Below are positions 42,203 through 51,352 of a DNA stretch of 64,000 nt, piece by piece. A model generated the notes under the pieces. The model was given only the letters and a program-made list of their open reading frames with translations. It was not told the DNA's origin and searched no databases. The position numbers and the translations under genes are program-made. Position 1 is the first letter of the stretch. Each line of letters opens with the position of its first letter. Source of the DNA: Deltaproteobacteria bacterium (GTDB lineage Bacteria > Myxococcota > Kuafuiibacteriia > Kuafuiibacteriales > Kuafuiibacteriaceae); assembly GCA_016703535.1 (NCBI GenBank), contig JADJBV010000001.1:3524001-3588000 (forward strand), read 5' to 3'.

Positions 42203-44185
42203 ATGAACGCCGAGACCTCTACGCCCCGCGGCTACGACCCCATCGCCTCCTTGGCGCTGGCGGTGGTGGCCTCCATCGCCCTGGCCCTGGCCTGGTTGCT
42301 CCCCTGGTGGACCATGGAGGCCCGGGCCCCCCAGTACGGCCAGCGGACGCTGGTGGTGGAGGTCAGCCCGGTCAAGGTCGGCGGGGACATCTTCGAGGTC
42401 GACACCTTGGGGCACTACGTCGGGATCCGTCCGATGGGGGAGTTGGCCTCCTTCGAGCGGATCCTGGCGCCCTTCGGGCTGGTGGCGGCGGTGCTCGGGG
42501 TGTTGGCAGCGCCGTTCCTGCGGCGGCGTTGGCTTCGGGCCCTGGCCATCCTGCCGGCGGTGGTCATGCCGATCTTCTTCGTGTTCGACCTCCGCTACTG
42601 GATGGACCGGGCCACCAACGAGCGGGATCCGGACGCCTCGATGAACCTCACCGTCACCGCGATCGACACCAAGATCTTGGGCGACTACGAGATCGCCCAG
42701 TTCAAGGTGACCGCCAAGTTGGGCGGCGGGATCTTCGTGGGCGGGATCGCCGGGCTCTTGGCGGTCGGGATGTTGTTCGCGACGCCCCTCCCCTTGCGAA
42801 GGCGGCGGCCGGCGAACGCTGGAGCGGCGGCGGCGATCGCCGGAGTGTTCTTCTTGGTCCCGGGATCCGCCGAGGCGGCGGAGCTGCAGGTGGGCCCCGA
42901 AGATCTGCTGCACGACGCCCTGGTGTGGGCTCAGCCCGGGGACGTGATCCGGGTCCGGGGGGTGCACCACGAGCGGGTGGTCGTGCCGCGTTCGGTCCGG
43001 ATCTACGGCGAACCAGGGGCGGTGCTCGACGGGGGCAAGGAGGGCACGGTGATGCGGATCTTGGCCCCCGACGTGGTGGTGCAGGACCTGACCATCCGCA
43101 ACAGCGGCGCCAACTACAACCAGGAGGACGCCGGTGTTCGGATTGAGGCGGCCCCTGGCGTGGTGTTGCGGCGGGTCCGGATCGAAGACACCTTGTTCGG
43201 CCTCTTCGCCCTCCAGGCCGATCGGTGTGTCCTCGAAGACTCCACGGTGATCGGCCTCGACCTGCCGGTGGAGCGCCGGGGTGACGGCGTGCGCCTATGG
43301 GCCTCGGCCGGGTGTCGCTTGTTGCGGAACCACGTGGAGCGGAGCCGCGACGTGATCATCTGGTATTCGGCCGACACCGTGGTGGAGGCCAACGTGGTCC
43401 GCAACAGCCGCTACGGACTTCACTACATGTACTCAGATCGGAACCGCTTTCATCACAACGTCTTCGAGGACAACCAGGTCGGCGCCGCGATCATGTACAG
43501 CCGCGATCTCGAGCTGACCGAAAACGCCTTCTCCTTCTCGAGCGGCCCGTCCGCGGTGGGCCTGCTCCTCAAGGACGCCGACGACGTCTTCATTCGGCGC
43601 AATCGCTTCGTCGGCAACGCGACCGGCCTCTTCCTCGACAACGCGCCCCAGGCCCGAGATGGGCGCCTGGAGATCCAAGGCAACTGGATCGCCCGAAACG
43701 ACGTCGGCCTCGCGCTCCAACCCAACGTCCGCCGGGCACGCCTTTGGGAAAACGCCTTCGTCGGCAACCGAGGTCAGGTCGAGGTCCAGGGCACCGGCTC
43801 AGCCGAAGGCAACGAGTGGGCGGTCGAGGGTCGGGGCAACTACTGGAGCGACGCCATCGTCTACGACCCGGACGGGGACGGCGTGTCCTCCTTGCCCGCC
43901 CGACAGGAGAGCACCTACGAGATCATGGCCGAACGTCACCCGGTCCTCGGCTTCTACGCCGACACCCCGGCGGCCGAGGCCATCGATCTCGCGGCCCGCT
44001 GGTTCCCGATCTTTCAACCCCGTCCCCGCTTGGTCGACCCGCACCCGCTGGTCAAGGCGCCCACCGACGCCTGGAGCGTCACCACCGCCCACCCGGCGGA
44101 GCGCGGCGGTTTGTTGGGGCTCGGGGCCCTCCTCTTGGCCACCGGCGCCAGCACCTACTGGAGCTCGAGGAGGGCGATCGGATGA
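42203..44185 (+). CDS. nosD: NosB-NosD fusion protein
   Basis: A 660-residue protein with ribosome site AAGGAGG six bases before ATG. Residues 1-200 are a NosB-like membrane domain with helices at about 13-34, 92-110, 113-133 and 172-192 and the loop ARAPQYGQ ... DTLGHYVG, normally a separate gene after nosZ in clade II clusters. A second signal-like segment (AAIAGVFFLVPGSAEAAEL, about 208-228) precedes the NosD part, a right-handed beta-helix of Asn-rich repeats (LRNHVERSRDVIIWYSADT) that assists CuZ assembly. A C-terminal membrane helix follows. The buried signal peptide suggests a direct gene fusion. Confidence 0.85.
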   Translation: MNAETSTPRGYDPIASLALAVVASIALALAWLLPWWTMEARAPQYGQRTLVVEVSPVKVGGDIFEVDTLGHYVGIRPMGELASFERILAPFGLVAAVLGVLAAPFLRRRWLRALAILPAVVMPIFFVFDLRYWMDRATNERDPDASMNLTVTAIDTKILGDYEIAQFKVTAKLGGGIFVGGIAGLLAVGMLFATPLPLRRRRPANAGAAAAIAGVFFLVPGSAEAAELQVGPEDLLHDALVWAQPGDVIRVRGVHHERVVVPRSVRIYGEPGAVLDGGKEGTVMRILAPDVVVQDLTIRNSGANYNQEDAGVRIEAAPGVVLRRVRIEDTLFGLFALQADRCVLEDSTVIGLDLPVERRGDGVRLWASAGCRLLRNHVERSRDVIIWYSADTVVEANVVRNSRYGLHYMYSDRNRFHHNVFEDNQVGAAIMYSRDLELTENAFSFSSGPSAVGLLLKDADDVFIRRNRFVGNATGLFLDNAPQARDGRLEIQGNWIARNDVGLALQPNVRRARLWENAFVGNRGQVEVQGTGSAEGNEWAVEGRGNYWSDAIVYDPDGDGVSSLPARQESTYEIMAERHPVLGFYADTPAAEAIDLAARWFPIFQPRPRLVDPHPLVKAPTDAWSVTTAHPAERGGLLGLGALLLATGASTYWSSRRAIG

Positions 44186-44859
44186 TCGAACTCGAGCAGG
44201 TCAGCCTGGTGATCGACGGGACCACGATCCTCGATCGCCTCAGCTTCCGCATCGCCGAAGGAGAGGCGGTCGCTTTGGTGGGTCCCAACGGCTCGGGGAA
44301 GAGCAGCGTACTCCGGGCCATCTTGGGCCTGGTCCCGTTCCGCGGGCGGATCCGGATCGGGGGGCACGACGTGCTCGAGGCGCCGATCGCGGCCCGGGAA
44401 CGACTGGGTTATTTGCCCCAGCGGCCGGCCTTCGGACAGGCAACTGGGCGCGAGGTCCTCTACTTCGCCGCCGATCTGCGGCGCCTGCCCCGAAGTGGCG
44501 TGGCGCCGGTGTTGGACCGGGTCGGGCTGTTGGCCCACGCCGACCAAGCAGCCCGCACTTACTCGGGGGGCATGCAGCAGCGCTTGAGTTTTGCGCTGGC
44601 GCTCCTGTCGGAGGCGCCGGTGTTGCTCCTCGATGAACCCACGGCCTCCCTCGATCGAGACGGGCAAGCCAACTTCGAGCGCATCGCGCTGGAGCTCCGG
44701 GCCGCGGGCCGGACCTTGTTGTTGGCGCTGCACCGCTCGGACGAGATCAGCCGGCTGGCGTCCCGGGTGCTGCAGCTGGAGGCGGGGCGACTCATTGAGG
44801 GGACCGCCGTCACTGAGGATCCGCGGGTCTTACCCCTGCGGCGATTGGAGGCCGGATGA
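44182..44859 (+). CDS. nosF: ABC transporter ATPase NosF
   Basis: A 225-residue ATPase whose ATG overlaps the nosD stop (ATGA). It has Walker A GPNGSGKS, the Q-loop LGYLPQRP, the signature YSGGMQQR and Walker B VLLLDEPTASLD. Position between nosD and nosY identifies it as NosF, which with NosY and NosD moves a sulfur species or otherwise supports CuZ assembly. Confidence 0.95.
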   Translation: MIELEQVSLVIDGTTILDRLSFRIAEGEAVALVGPNGSGKSSVLRAILGLVPFRGRIRIGGHDVLEAPIAARERLGYLPQRPAFGQATGREVLYFAADLRRLPRSGVAPVLDRVGLLAHADQAARTYSGGMQQRLSFALALLSEAPVLLLDEPTASLDRDGQANFERIALELRAAGRTLLLALHRSDEISRLASRVLQLEAGRLIEGTAVTEDPRVLPLRRLEAG

Positions 44860-45686
44860 GACCCAGGATCATTCACCTGGTCGCGCGACGAGAACTCCGG
44901 GAGGCGGTGCGGGGCCGATGGTTCCTCTTGGCGGCTGGGAGCTTCTTCGTCTTGTCGATGGCCTTGGCTTGGCTCGGCTTGGCCGGCGGACAACGTTCGG
45001 GCCTCGCCGGCTTCGATCGGACCACCGCGAGCCTGCTCAACCTGATGTTGGTGTTCGTGCCCCTGGTGACTTTGTCTTTGGGGAGCCTGGGCATCGCCGG
45101 CGAGCTCGAGGACGGCGCCTTGGGCCTGCTCCTCTCTCAGCCCCTCACCCGGGCCGAGGTGTACTTCGGCAAGTACGCCGGTCTCTACGTGGCGATCGCC
45201 GCGGCGGTGCTGCTCGGCTTTGGTGGGACCGGGGTGCTGGTCGGCGTGGTGCGGGGCGGAGATCCGGGGCTGTTCCTCCGGCTCCTCGGGCTCACCTTGG
45301 TCTTGGCCGCGGCGACCTTGGCCTTGGGGACCGCGATCTCGGCGGCCCTGCCTCGGCGCAGCCGGGTGATCGGCGTCGCCTTCGCGTTGTGGTTGGCCCT
45401 GGTCTACCTCTCGGATCTCGGCACCATCGGCCTGACCATCGCCCGGAACCTTGGACCGGGTCAGGTGTTCTTGCTGGCGCTCTTCAACCCCGTCCAGGAG
45501 GCGCGAATTTTGGGTGTCTTGGCCTTGGCGGGCCGCCCGGAGCTCCTCGGACCCGCGGGGTTGTGGGCCCAAGACAATCTGGGCGTGACCGGCATGATCG
45601 GGGCGCTGCTGCTGGGGTTGGCGGCGGCGGTGATCGGCCCGCTGCTCTTGGGCCTCGGCCTGTTCCGCAAGGTGGTGGTGCCATGA
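44856..45686 (+). CDS. nosY: ABC transporter permease NosY
   Basis: A 276-residue membrane protein with about six helices (FLLAAGSFFVLSMALAWLG; LNLMLVFVPLVTLSLGSLG; IAAAVLLGFGGTGVLVG and further). The segment GELEDGALGLLLSQPLTRAE is typical of NosY/ABC-2 permeases. The start overlaps nosF and the stop overlaps nosL by 4 bases each. It is the membrane partner of NosF. Confidence 0.94.
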   Translation: MRPRIIHLVARRELREAVRGRWFLLAAGSFFVLSMALAWLGLAGGQRSGLAGFDRTTASLLNLMLVFVPLVTLSLGSLGIAGELEDGALGLLLSQPLTRAEVYFGKYAGLYVAIAAAVLLGFGGTGVLVGVVRGGDPGLFLRLLGLTLVLAAATLALGTAISAALPRRSRVIGVAFALWLALVYLSDLGTIGLTIARNLGPGQVFLLALFNPVQEARILGVLALAGRPELLGPAGLWAQDNLGVTGMIGALLLGLAAAVIGPLLLGLGLFRKVVVP

Positions 45687-46207
45687 AGGCCCTAGTCGTG
45701 GTGATGGTGCTGTTGAGCGCGGCCGTCTTCGGCATCATCCTCTTCGGTGATCCGCTAGAGACCACGGGCCCCGAGCCCATAACCTATGGCAAGGACACCT
45801 GCGCCCGCTGCCGGATGCACCTGGCCCGCCCGGGCTTCGCGGGGGAGCTCCGGGATCGAGAGGGCGTACTCAAGAAGTACGACGACCTCGGCTGCCTCTT
45901 GCTCGCCATCGACACGGCCCACGCCGAGGTGCCCCAGGCCTACGCCGAGGTGCACCCGACCGGAGCCTTGATCCCGCTCTTGACCGCCACCTTGGTGGTC
46001 GACTCCAAGACATCAACCCCTATGGGGTATGGGGTATTGGCCTTCGCCGACGCCGAATCCGCCGCCGCCCACGTGTTGGCCCAGGGCGGTCGGCTCTCCA
46101 GCCTCGAAGAGCTCCTCAAGGATCGGGAACGATTCAACACCCGCCCCAGCGGCCCCGCGGATCACGGGGGCCACGGGGATCACGCAGAGCACGGAGTAGA
46201 GAGATGA
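45683..46207 (+). CDS. nosL: Copper chaperone NosL with His-rich tail
   Basis: A 174-residue protein with one N-terminal hydrophobic segment that anchors or exports it. The NosL copper site is DTCARCRMHLARP, with Cys, Met and His ligands. It delivers Cu(I) to NosZ. After about residue 155 a His-rich tail (DHGGHGDHAEHG) follows, which is not typical of NosL and may store or capture copper. A lipobox-type Cys at the N-terminus is absent. The gene overlaps nosY and the cytochrome gene. Confidence 0.93.
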   Translation: MKALVVVMVLLSAAVFGIILFGDPLETTGPEPITYGKDTCARCRMHLARPGFAGELRDREGVLKKYDDLGCLLLAIDTAHAEVPQAYAEVHPTGALIPLLTATLVVDSKTSTPMGYGVLAFADAESAAAHVLAQGGRLSSLEELLKDRERFNTRPSGPADHGGHGDHAEHGVER

Positions 46208-47559
46208 AAGTGAATGCTTTGACCATTGGCTTGGCCGCGATCGCCTCGCTCCTCGGCGCCGGTGAGGTGCGAGGCGCAGGCCCCCCTCGCCCGGTCACCG
46301 AGGCCGACGTGGGCCCAGGCAAGCAGGTCTACCTGCGGGAGTGCAGCGCCTGTCACGGGGAACGGGGCGGCGGGGACGGCGTCGCGGCGGCCCACCTGGA
46401 GGTGCGGCCCCGCAACTTCTTGCGCGCGTCGTTCAAGTTCAAGACCAGCCCAGATGGGGTCCGCACCGACGACCTCCTGGCGGTGCTCGAGCGCGGCATC
46501 CCCGGCTCCGCCATGCCTTCCTTCAAGTTCCTGTCGCCCAAAGAGCGCCAACAGGTGGCAGCCTACGTCCTCTACCTCGGCGATCTGCTGGAGGAGGAGG
46601 AGCCCGCGCCGGCGCCGACCTCGACCCCGCCACCGACCACCCCGGAGACCATCGCCCGCGGGAAGGTGGTGTACGAGGAGCAACTCTGCGGCAGTTGCCA
46701 CGGCCCCGGCGGCAAAGGCGACGGCAAGTCGGCGAAGGGGATGAAGGACAGCGACGGCTTCCCGATCAAGGTGAGGGACCTGACGTTGGGCGGCTTCCGA
46801 GGAGGCTCACGGCCGGTCGACCTGTACCTTCGTTTTACGCTTGGCCTCGATGGTACCCCGATGCCCGCCTACGGCGACAACGTCAGCGAGCCCGATCGCT
46901 GGGCCCTGGTGGACTTCATCCGTTCCCTGGAGGTCCCGCAGAAGCCGGTCGTGTACCCCAAGGATCCGATCAAGGCGGGGCGTCAAGTGGCGGCGGTCTA
47001 CGGCTGTCGTGGCTGCCACGTCTTGGACGACGGCAAGGGCGGGGACGTGGGCCCGGATCTTCGACTATCGGCGCAGAAGCTCCAGCCCGAGTGGATCCGC
47101 GGGTTTTTGGCGGCGCCGCGGGCGGCGGGGAAGATCTACCCTTGGCGCCCGCACCGGATGCCGGAGCTTGGGCTTCACGCGCCGGAGGTCGAGGTGTTGA
47201 CCGCCTACCTGGGCAAGATGGGGAAGCGCAAAGCTGCGCAGCCGACCCCAGCCTTGGCGCAGCTGGTCACCGACGACGTCAACGCCGGCAAAGTGCTCTA
47301 CATGGTGCGCTGCACCGAGTGCCACAACCTGGGGAAGGTGGTGGAGACGCCGCCGATCAAACAGCAGGGGCCAGACCTGATCCGAGTCGCCGAACGCATC
47401 GACTACACCTGGGCCCAACGCTGGATCACCGATCCGAAGAAGATCGATCCCAACACCAAGATGACCGTCCCCGGCCTCTCGCCCAAGGAGGTCGATCAAG
47501 TGCGAGCCTTCGTGTGGTGGAGCTCTTTGACCGAACTCGGGAAGACCGCGGCCCGCTGA
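46204..47559 (+). CDS. Tetrahaem cytochrome c at the end of the nos operon
   Basis: A 451-residue exported protein with signal peptide to about residue 25. Four class I cytochrome domains in tandem have CSACH, CGSCH, CRGCH and CTECH, with Met ligands in AMPSFKFLS, TPMPAYG, HRMPELG and KMTVPGLS. A Pro/Thr-rich linker separates domains 1 and 2. Its ATG overlaps nosL. It probably delivers electrons to NosZ, the role taken by NosC-type cytochromes in clade II clusters. Confidence 0.9.
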   Translation: MKVNALTIGLAAIASLLGAGEVRGAGPPRPVTEADVGPGKQVYLRECSACHGERGGGDGVAAAHLEVRPRNFLRASFKFKTSPDGVRTDDLLAVLERGIPGSAMPSFKFLSPKERQQVAAYVLYLGDLLEEEEPAPAPTSTPPPTTPETIARGKVVYEEQLCGSCHGPGGKGDGKSAKGMKDSDGFPIKVRDLTLGGFRGGSRPVDLYLRFTLGLDGTPMPAYGDNVSEPDRWALVDFIRSLEVPQKPVVYPKDPIKAGRQVAAVYGCRGCHVLDDGKGGDVGPDLRLSAQKLQPEWIRGFLAAPRAAGKIYPWRPHRMPELGLHAPEVEVLTAYLGKMGKRKAAQPTPALAQLVTDDVNAGKVLYMVRCTECHNLGKVVETPPIKQQGPDLIRVAERIDYTWAQRWITDPKKIDPNTKMTVPGLSPKEVDQVRAFVWWSSLTELGKTAAR

Positions 47560-47605
47560 GGCACAGGTTCACCCCGGCCTCCTCCCGGTCCAACGCCGCG
47601 GCCCC

Positions 47606-49612
47606 CTAGGGATAGGACAACGTCGACGGTTCCAGGGACCACGCCTGCCACGCCCGGGGCCGGCCGATCCACGCCAACTCGAAGGTCGCGTCGGTGGGCC
47701 AGGCGGCGTAGATGTTCTGCTGCTCCAGGTAAAGCGGGCGATCCCGGGGCGTGTCCGCGTCGAGGCGCAGCTCCAGGAGCCCGACCAACTTGTCGCCGGA
47801 GCGCACCAGCCCGATCACGCCGATCGGTTTGTTGATGCCGGCCGGCGCTTGAACCGTGAGGTAGTAGCCTCGGTTCGACTCGTAGCTGAGGCTGACGCCG
47901 ACGCTGCTGGTGCCGATCGGCTGGGCGTCGGGTTCGATGCGCACCCCCAACTGGGCCTTGCGGGCCGCCAAAAACCGAGCGGTTTGGGCGGCGATCACCG
48001 GGTCCCCTTGTTGGATCAGGATCGGCAACTCTCGATCCAAGGCCGCGTCCAAGTTGCCCAGCCGATATTCGGTGGTGGCCACGGTGTCGCCGATCATCTG
48101 CTCCCGCAGGCGATAACCGCCGTGGAAGGCCTTCCAGTCGACCGGGATAAACTGCCAACCCGAGTTGAGCTCGATCTCTTGGGCCCGCTTCTCCTCATTG
48201 ACCCGCTCCAGCCCGAGCAGGGCCGCGGTGCGGGCCATCTGCAGCCGTTCGGTCGAAGAGCCGGGCTCGACCGCGATCATCCAGGCCAAGAAGTTGAGGG
48301 AGTCGGAGCTGCCCCGCCGCTTCTCCAGGTGTTCGGCGATGATCCGGTTTTCGTCCTGTTCACCGCTGGCGTAGCGGTTGACCGCCAAACCCACCGCCAC
48401 CAGGTGGCCGGCGATCACCACCGGCAACACGATCCGGGCCCACAGGGGGCGAAAGCCGCGGATCGGCAGGGAAGGGTCACCTTCGAGGAGCAAGGCCGCC
48501 ACCACCACGCCGCCCAAAAAGCCGCCCAAGTGAGCCTGAAAGTCGATCACCGGGATCCACAAAGAGATGGCCACGTTGATGCCGATGACAAAAAGCCACC
48601 AACGCAGGGCCGGCCGAAAGCCGGTCGGCATCCGGTCCCGATAACGGAAGGCGGTGAAGGCGTAGGCCCCGAGCAGGCCAAAGGCAGCGGTCGAGGCGCC
48701 CACCGAAAGTTCGGCCCGGTTGGAGAGGACCGAAAGGCCGGTGCCGAAGATGGCCGACACCAGGTAGATCAACAGGAAGTTGCGGGATCCGTAGAGCCGC
48801 TCGATGGCGCTGCCCAAGGCGTGGATCGCCAGGCCGTTGAGCAACACGTGGATCACGCTGCCGTGGAGGAGGCTGCCGGTGAGGAGCCGGTACCACTGGC
48901 CATCCAACACCAACAGGCGGGCGCTGGCGCCGAAGCGCACGATCGAAAAAGCCTGATCGAAGGCGCCGCCAAACTGCTGGAGCAAAAAGATCCCGCCCAA
49001 GATGGCGACCACCAAGATGGTGGCCCGAATGGGGTGGGCGAAGGTGGCGCCGGCTTGAGCCCCCTTTTGATCGAAGGCCAATACCCGGGCGTCGCCGTCG
49101 GGCAGGGCCTGGATGCGCTCCCGGATGGCCCGCTCCAAACGTTGGGCGTCGTCGCTTACCTGAAAGGACTTGAGCGGGAAGACGAAGTTGCCGACGGCCG
49201 TACCGACCAACAAAAAGCCGGAGCGCCCGGCCTTGAGGAAGAGGCTGTTGACCTCTCGATAACGGATCGAGACCGACGCTTCGCCGGTGGTGATCGGCAG
49301 CAGCACCCGATCGGGCCAAAGTTCAATGGCCCCCGGGGGACCACTTTTCCTGAAGAACAGCCCGGCCAAGATCGGGAACAAGGTGGTGGTCAACAGGAGC
49401 AGGAGCAGCCAGAGGCCCTCGCCGCTTTGGAACATCGGATCCACCGCCGCGGCCAGGAGGATCAACAGGGACAGCCCCAGGAGGCCCAACATGCCGCCTG
49501 AAAACCGAGGTGCAGGGCGGAGGGGGAAGCGCTCGATCCGCTCGGGGGCGGGGCGCGGGGTGGGGATCGGCTCTTCCACGGTCGTCGTCACGGTCGGACG
49601 TTCGTTAAGCAC
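47606..49612 (-). CDS. Rhomboid-family intramembrane protease with large extra domains
   Basis: About 670 residues if started at GTG 49612 (ATG 49783 would overlap the divergent gene). An N-terminal pair of membrane helices and a PH-like domain (AIELWPDRVLLPITTGEA) precede the rhomboid core. The core has HGSVIHVLLNGLAIHALG, the catalytic Ser in SVGASTAAFGLLGA and the His in FQAHLGGFLGG. A soluble C-terminal domain of about 230 residues follows, with helical repeats and a strand-rich end. Rhomboids cut within membrane segments. Both extra domains are unusual. It is convergent with the cytochrome gene. Confidence 0.8.
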   Translation of the reverse strand: MLNERPTVTTTVEEPIPTPRPAPERIERFPLRPAPRFSGGMLGLLGLSLLILLAAAVDPMFQSGEGLWLLLLLLTTTLFPILAGLFFRKSGPPGAIELWPDRVLLPITTGEASVSIRYREVNSLFLKAGRSGFLLVGTAVGNFVFPLKSFQVSDDAQRLERAIRERIQALPDGDARVLAFDQKGAQAGATFAHPIRATILVVAILGGIFLLQQFGGAFDQAFSIVRFGASARLLVLDGQWYRLLTGSLLHGSVIHVLLNGLAIHALGSAIERLYGSRNFLLIYLVSAIFGTGLSVLSNRAELSVGASTAAFGLLGAYAFTAFRYRDRMPTGFRPALRWWLFVIGINVAISLWIPVIDFQAHLGGFLGGVVVAALLLEGDPSLPIRGFRPLWARIVLPVVIAGHLVAVGLAVNRYASGEQDENRIIAEHLEKRRGSSDSLNFLAWMIAVEPGSSTERLQMARTAALLGLERVNEEKRAQEIELNSGWQFIPVDWKAFHGGYRLREQMIGDTVATTEYRLGNLDAALDRELPILIQQGDPVIAAQTARFLAARKAQLGVRIEPDAQPIGTSSVGVSLSYESNRGYYLTVQAPAGINKPIGVIGLVRSGDKLVGLLELRLDADTPRDRPLYLEQQNIYAAWPTDATFELAWIGRPRAWQAWSLEPSTLSYP

Positions 49613-49724
49613 CCGAACGACCTGGGCCAGCGGCGGTTCTTCAAAACCGCTCGTCGCCCGAAGTACGGCGTAGCAGCCCGGGCCGGCAGGTGGCGAGGAC
49701 GGTTTTCTGTTATCAACCCAGAGG

Positions 49725-51344
49725 GTGGGCGCGGCAGAGCGCAACGGGGCAAAACGCGCCTCACCCTGGCCTCGCCGCGTCACCTCGGGGGTGTTGGGGT
49801 TGACCGCGGTTTGGGCCCTGGACCCTCGGCCGGCGCAAGCCTGGGAGGTCGAGGTGATCGGCTCGGGCCGGGTCTTCCGCCAGTCTTTGCCCGAAGATCT
49901 GCTCTACGCCCAGCTGCGCCTGCCGTCGTTGACCACCACCGTGTCCGCGGATCGGACGGCGCTGCAGGCCCACGGCCTGGTCGAGCTGCGGCATCGGCCC
50001 TGGGACGCCTTGGGGATCCGGCTCGGCCTCGACACCGGCCTCCTCGAGCTGGACCTCACCGATGGCCAGCTGTTGGCCGACGGCCGTCCCCTCCAGGATC
50101 GACTGCCCGAGACCTTGTTTTTGGGAGAGACCAGCCTGGATTGGCAGCTGGGGGAGACCGGGGTGGTCGAGCTGCGGATCGGCAAGTTGCGCCCCCGGAT
50201 CGGCGGCGGCGCCATCTTGGACGCCTACGCTTTTGGGATCTCGGCCGACGCCGACCTCCGGCTTTTGCCCGACGAGTGGCCCCTCGAGGCTCGGGCTTAT
50301 GCCTTGATCCCCGACACCACCTTCACCTCGGCCGGCAAAAACAGCCCCCTCTTCGCTTTGCAAGTTGGCTTGCACTTGCTGGAGTCGCTGGTGATCCGGG
50401 CCCACTCGGCCCTCTACCTGGATCAAGGGGACGGCCTGGCGCCGATCTTGGGGGACGCCTACGCCCGGGGACGTTTGGGCGCGGCCCGGGCCGGCCTGGA
50501 CCGGTTGGTGGCCCAGTTCCCGCCCCGGCTCCAGCCGGCGGCCCGGGCCCAAGGGGAGGCCACTTTGCGCGAGGCCGGCGAGCTCTACAACGCCGGCGTG
50601 TTGGGCTACGACGTCGCGACCTCGGGGAGCCTCGGCTATTTAGGGTTGGAGGCCCGTTACCAAACCCAAAGCCTGACCGTCGAGGGGCTGTTCCTTTGGT
50701 CCCACGGCACCGTCGACGCCAACATCGCGCCCAACGCCGCTTACCGGGCCTACCTGGCCGAACGCTTCGCCCGGATCCCGCGGCTGGAAGAACAGCTGTT
50801 GGCCCGACAGACGGATCAAGGGGCGGTGAGCTTGGACGGCCTCTTCGCCCGGTTGACCACGTCCTTGGCGCTGCCGGGGGCCCTGACCGCTCGGAGTTTC
50901 TTGCTGTATTTGTCGGGGGATCAGGGGCTGCTCAGCGACGACCCCACCGATCGCCGCTACGACGCCTTCGTGGCGCTGGCGCCGTTGATCACCCCAACCT
51001 CGATCTTCTTCAACGGGGGCCTGGCCGGGAGCGTGGCCTCGCCGACGGTGGTCTCGCCCGCCCCCGACGGGGCCGGGGTTTGGGCCGTGGGGCTGGGACT
51101 TTCGCAGCGGCCCCTCGAAAGTCTGGAGTGGAGTGTGGTGGGCGCCGCCTTGTGGTCGGCGGTGCCGGCGGCCAACGGCGGGCGTTATTACGGGACCGAA
51201 CTCAACCTCGGGGCCGAGTTTTGGGTGGCGGCGCCGTGGGCGCTGACGGTCGACCTGGGCTTGTTCGCCGCCGGCGACTACTTCGGCGACCGCCCCTTGG
51301 GCTACCAGCTGATCGCCGGCGCCCAACTTTATCTGGGCGACTGA
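49725..51344 (+). CDS. Predicted outer-membrane barrel protein
   Basis: A 539-residue protein with a GTG start and signal peptide ending near AQAWE (about residue 39). The body is a series of alternating strands with Trp, Tyr and Leu at the ends (LRHRPWDALGIRLGLDTGL, FWVAAPWALTVDLGLFAAG), closing YLGD. It is divergent from the rhomboid gene. No family was recognised. One copy of the GCAAG palindrome is at 50360-50373. Confidence 0.6.
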   Translation: MGAAERNGAKRASPWPRRVTSGVLGLTAVWALDPRPAQAWEVEVIGSGRVFRQSLPEDLLYAQLRLPSLTTTVSADRTALQAHGLVELRHRPWDALGIRLGLDTGLLELDLTDGQLLADGRPLQDRLPETLFLGETSLDWQLGETGVVELRIGKLRPRIGGGAILDAYAFGISADADLRLLPDEWPLEARAYALIPDTTFTSAGKNSPLFALQVGLHLLESLVIRAHSALYLDQGDGLAPILGDAYARGRLGAARAGLDRLVAQFPPRLQPAARAQGEATLREAGELYNAGVLGYDVATSGSLGYLGLEARYQTQSLTVEGLFLWSHGTVDANIAPNAAYRAYLAERFARIPRLEEQLLARQTDQGAVSLDGLFARLTTSLALPGALTARSFLLYLSGDQGLLSDDPTDRRYDAFVALAPLITPTSIFFNGGLAGSVASPTVVSPAPDGAGVWAVGLGLSQRPLESLEWSVVGAALWSAVPAANGGRYYGTELNLGAEFWVAAPWALTVDLGLFAAGDYFGDRPLGYQLIAGAQLYLGD

Positions 51345-51352
51345 CACCCACC

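Noticed and set aside
49613..49783. Extended N-terminus of the rhomboid (start at 49783)
   Set aside because: It would overlap the divergent gene start at 49725, and the added residues have no clear fold.
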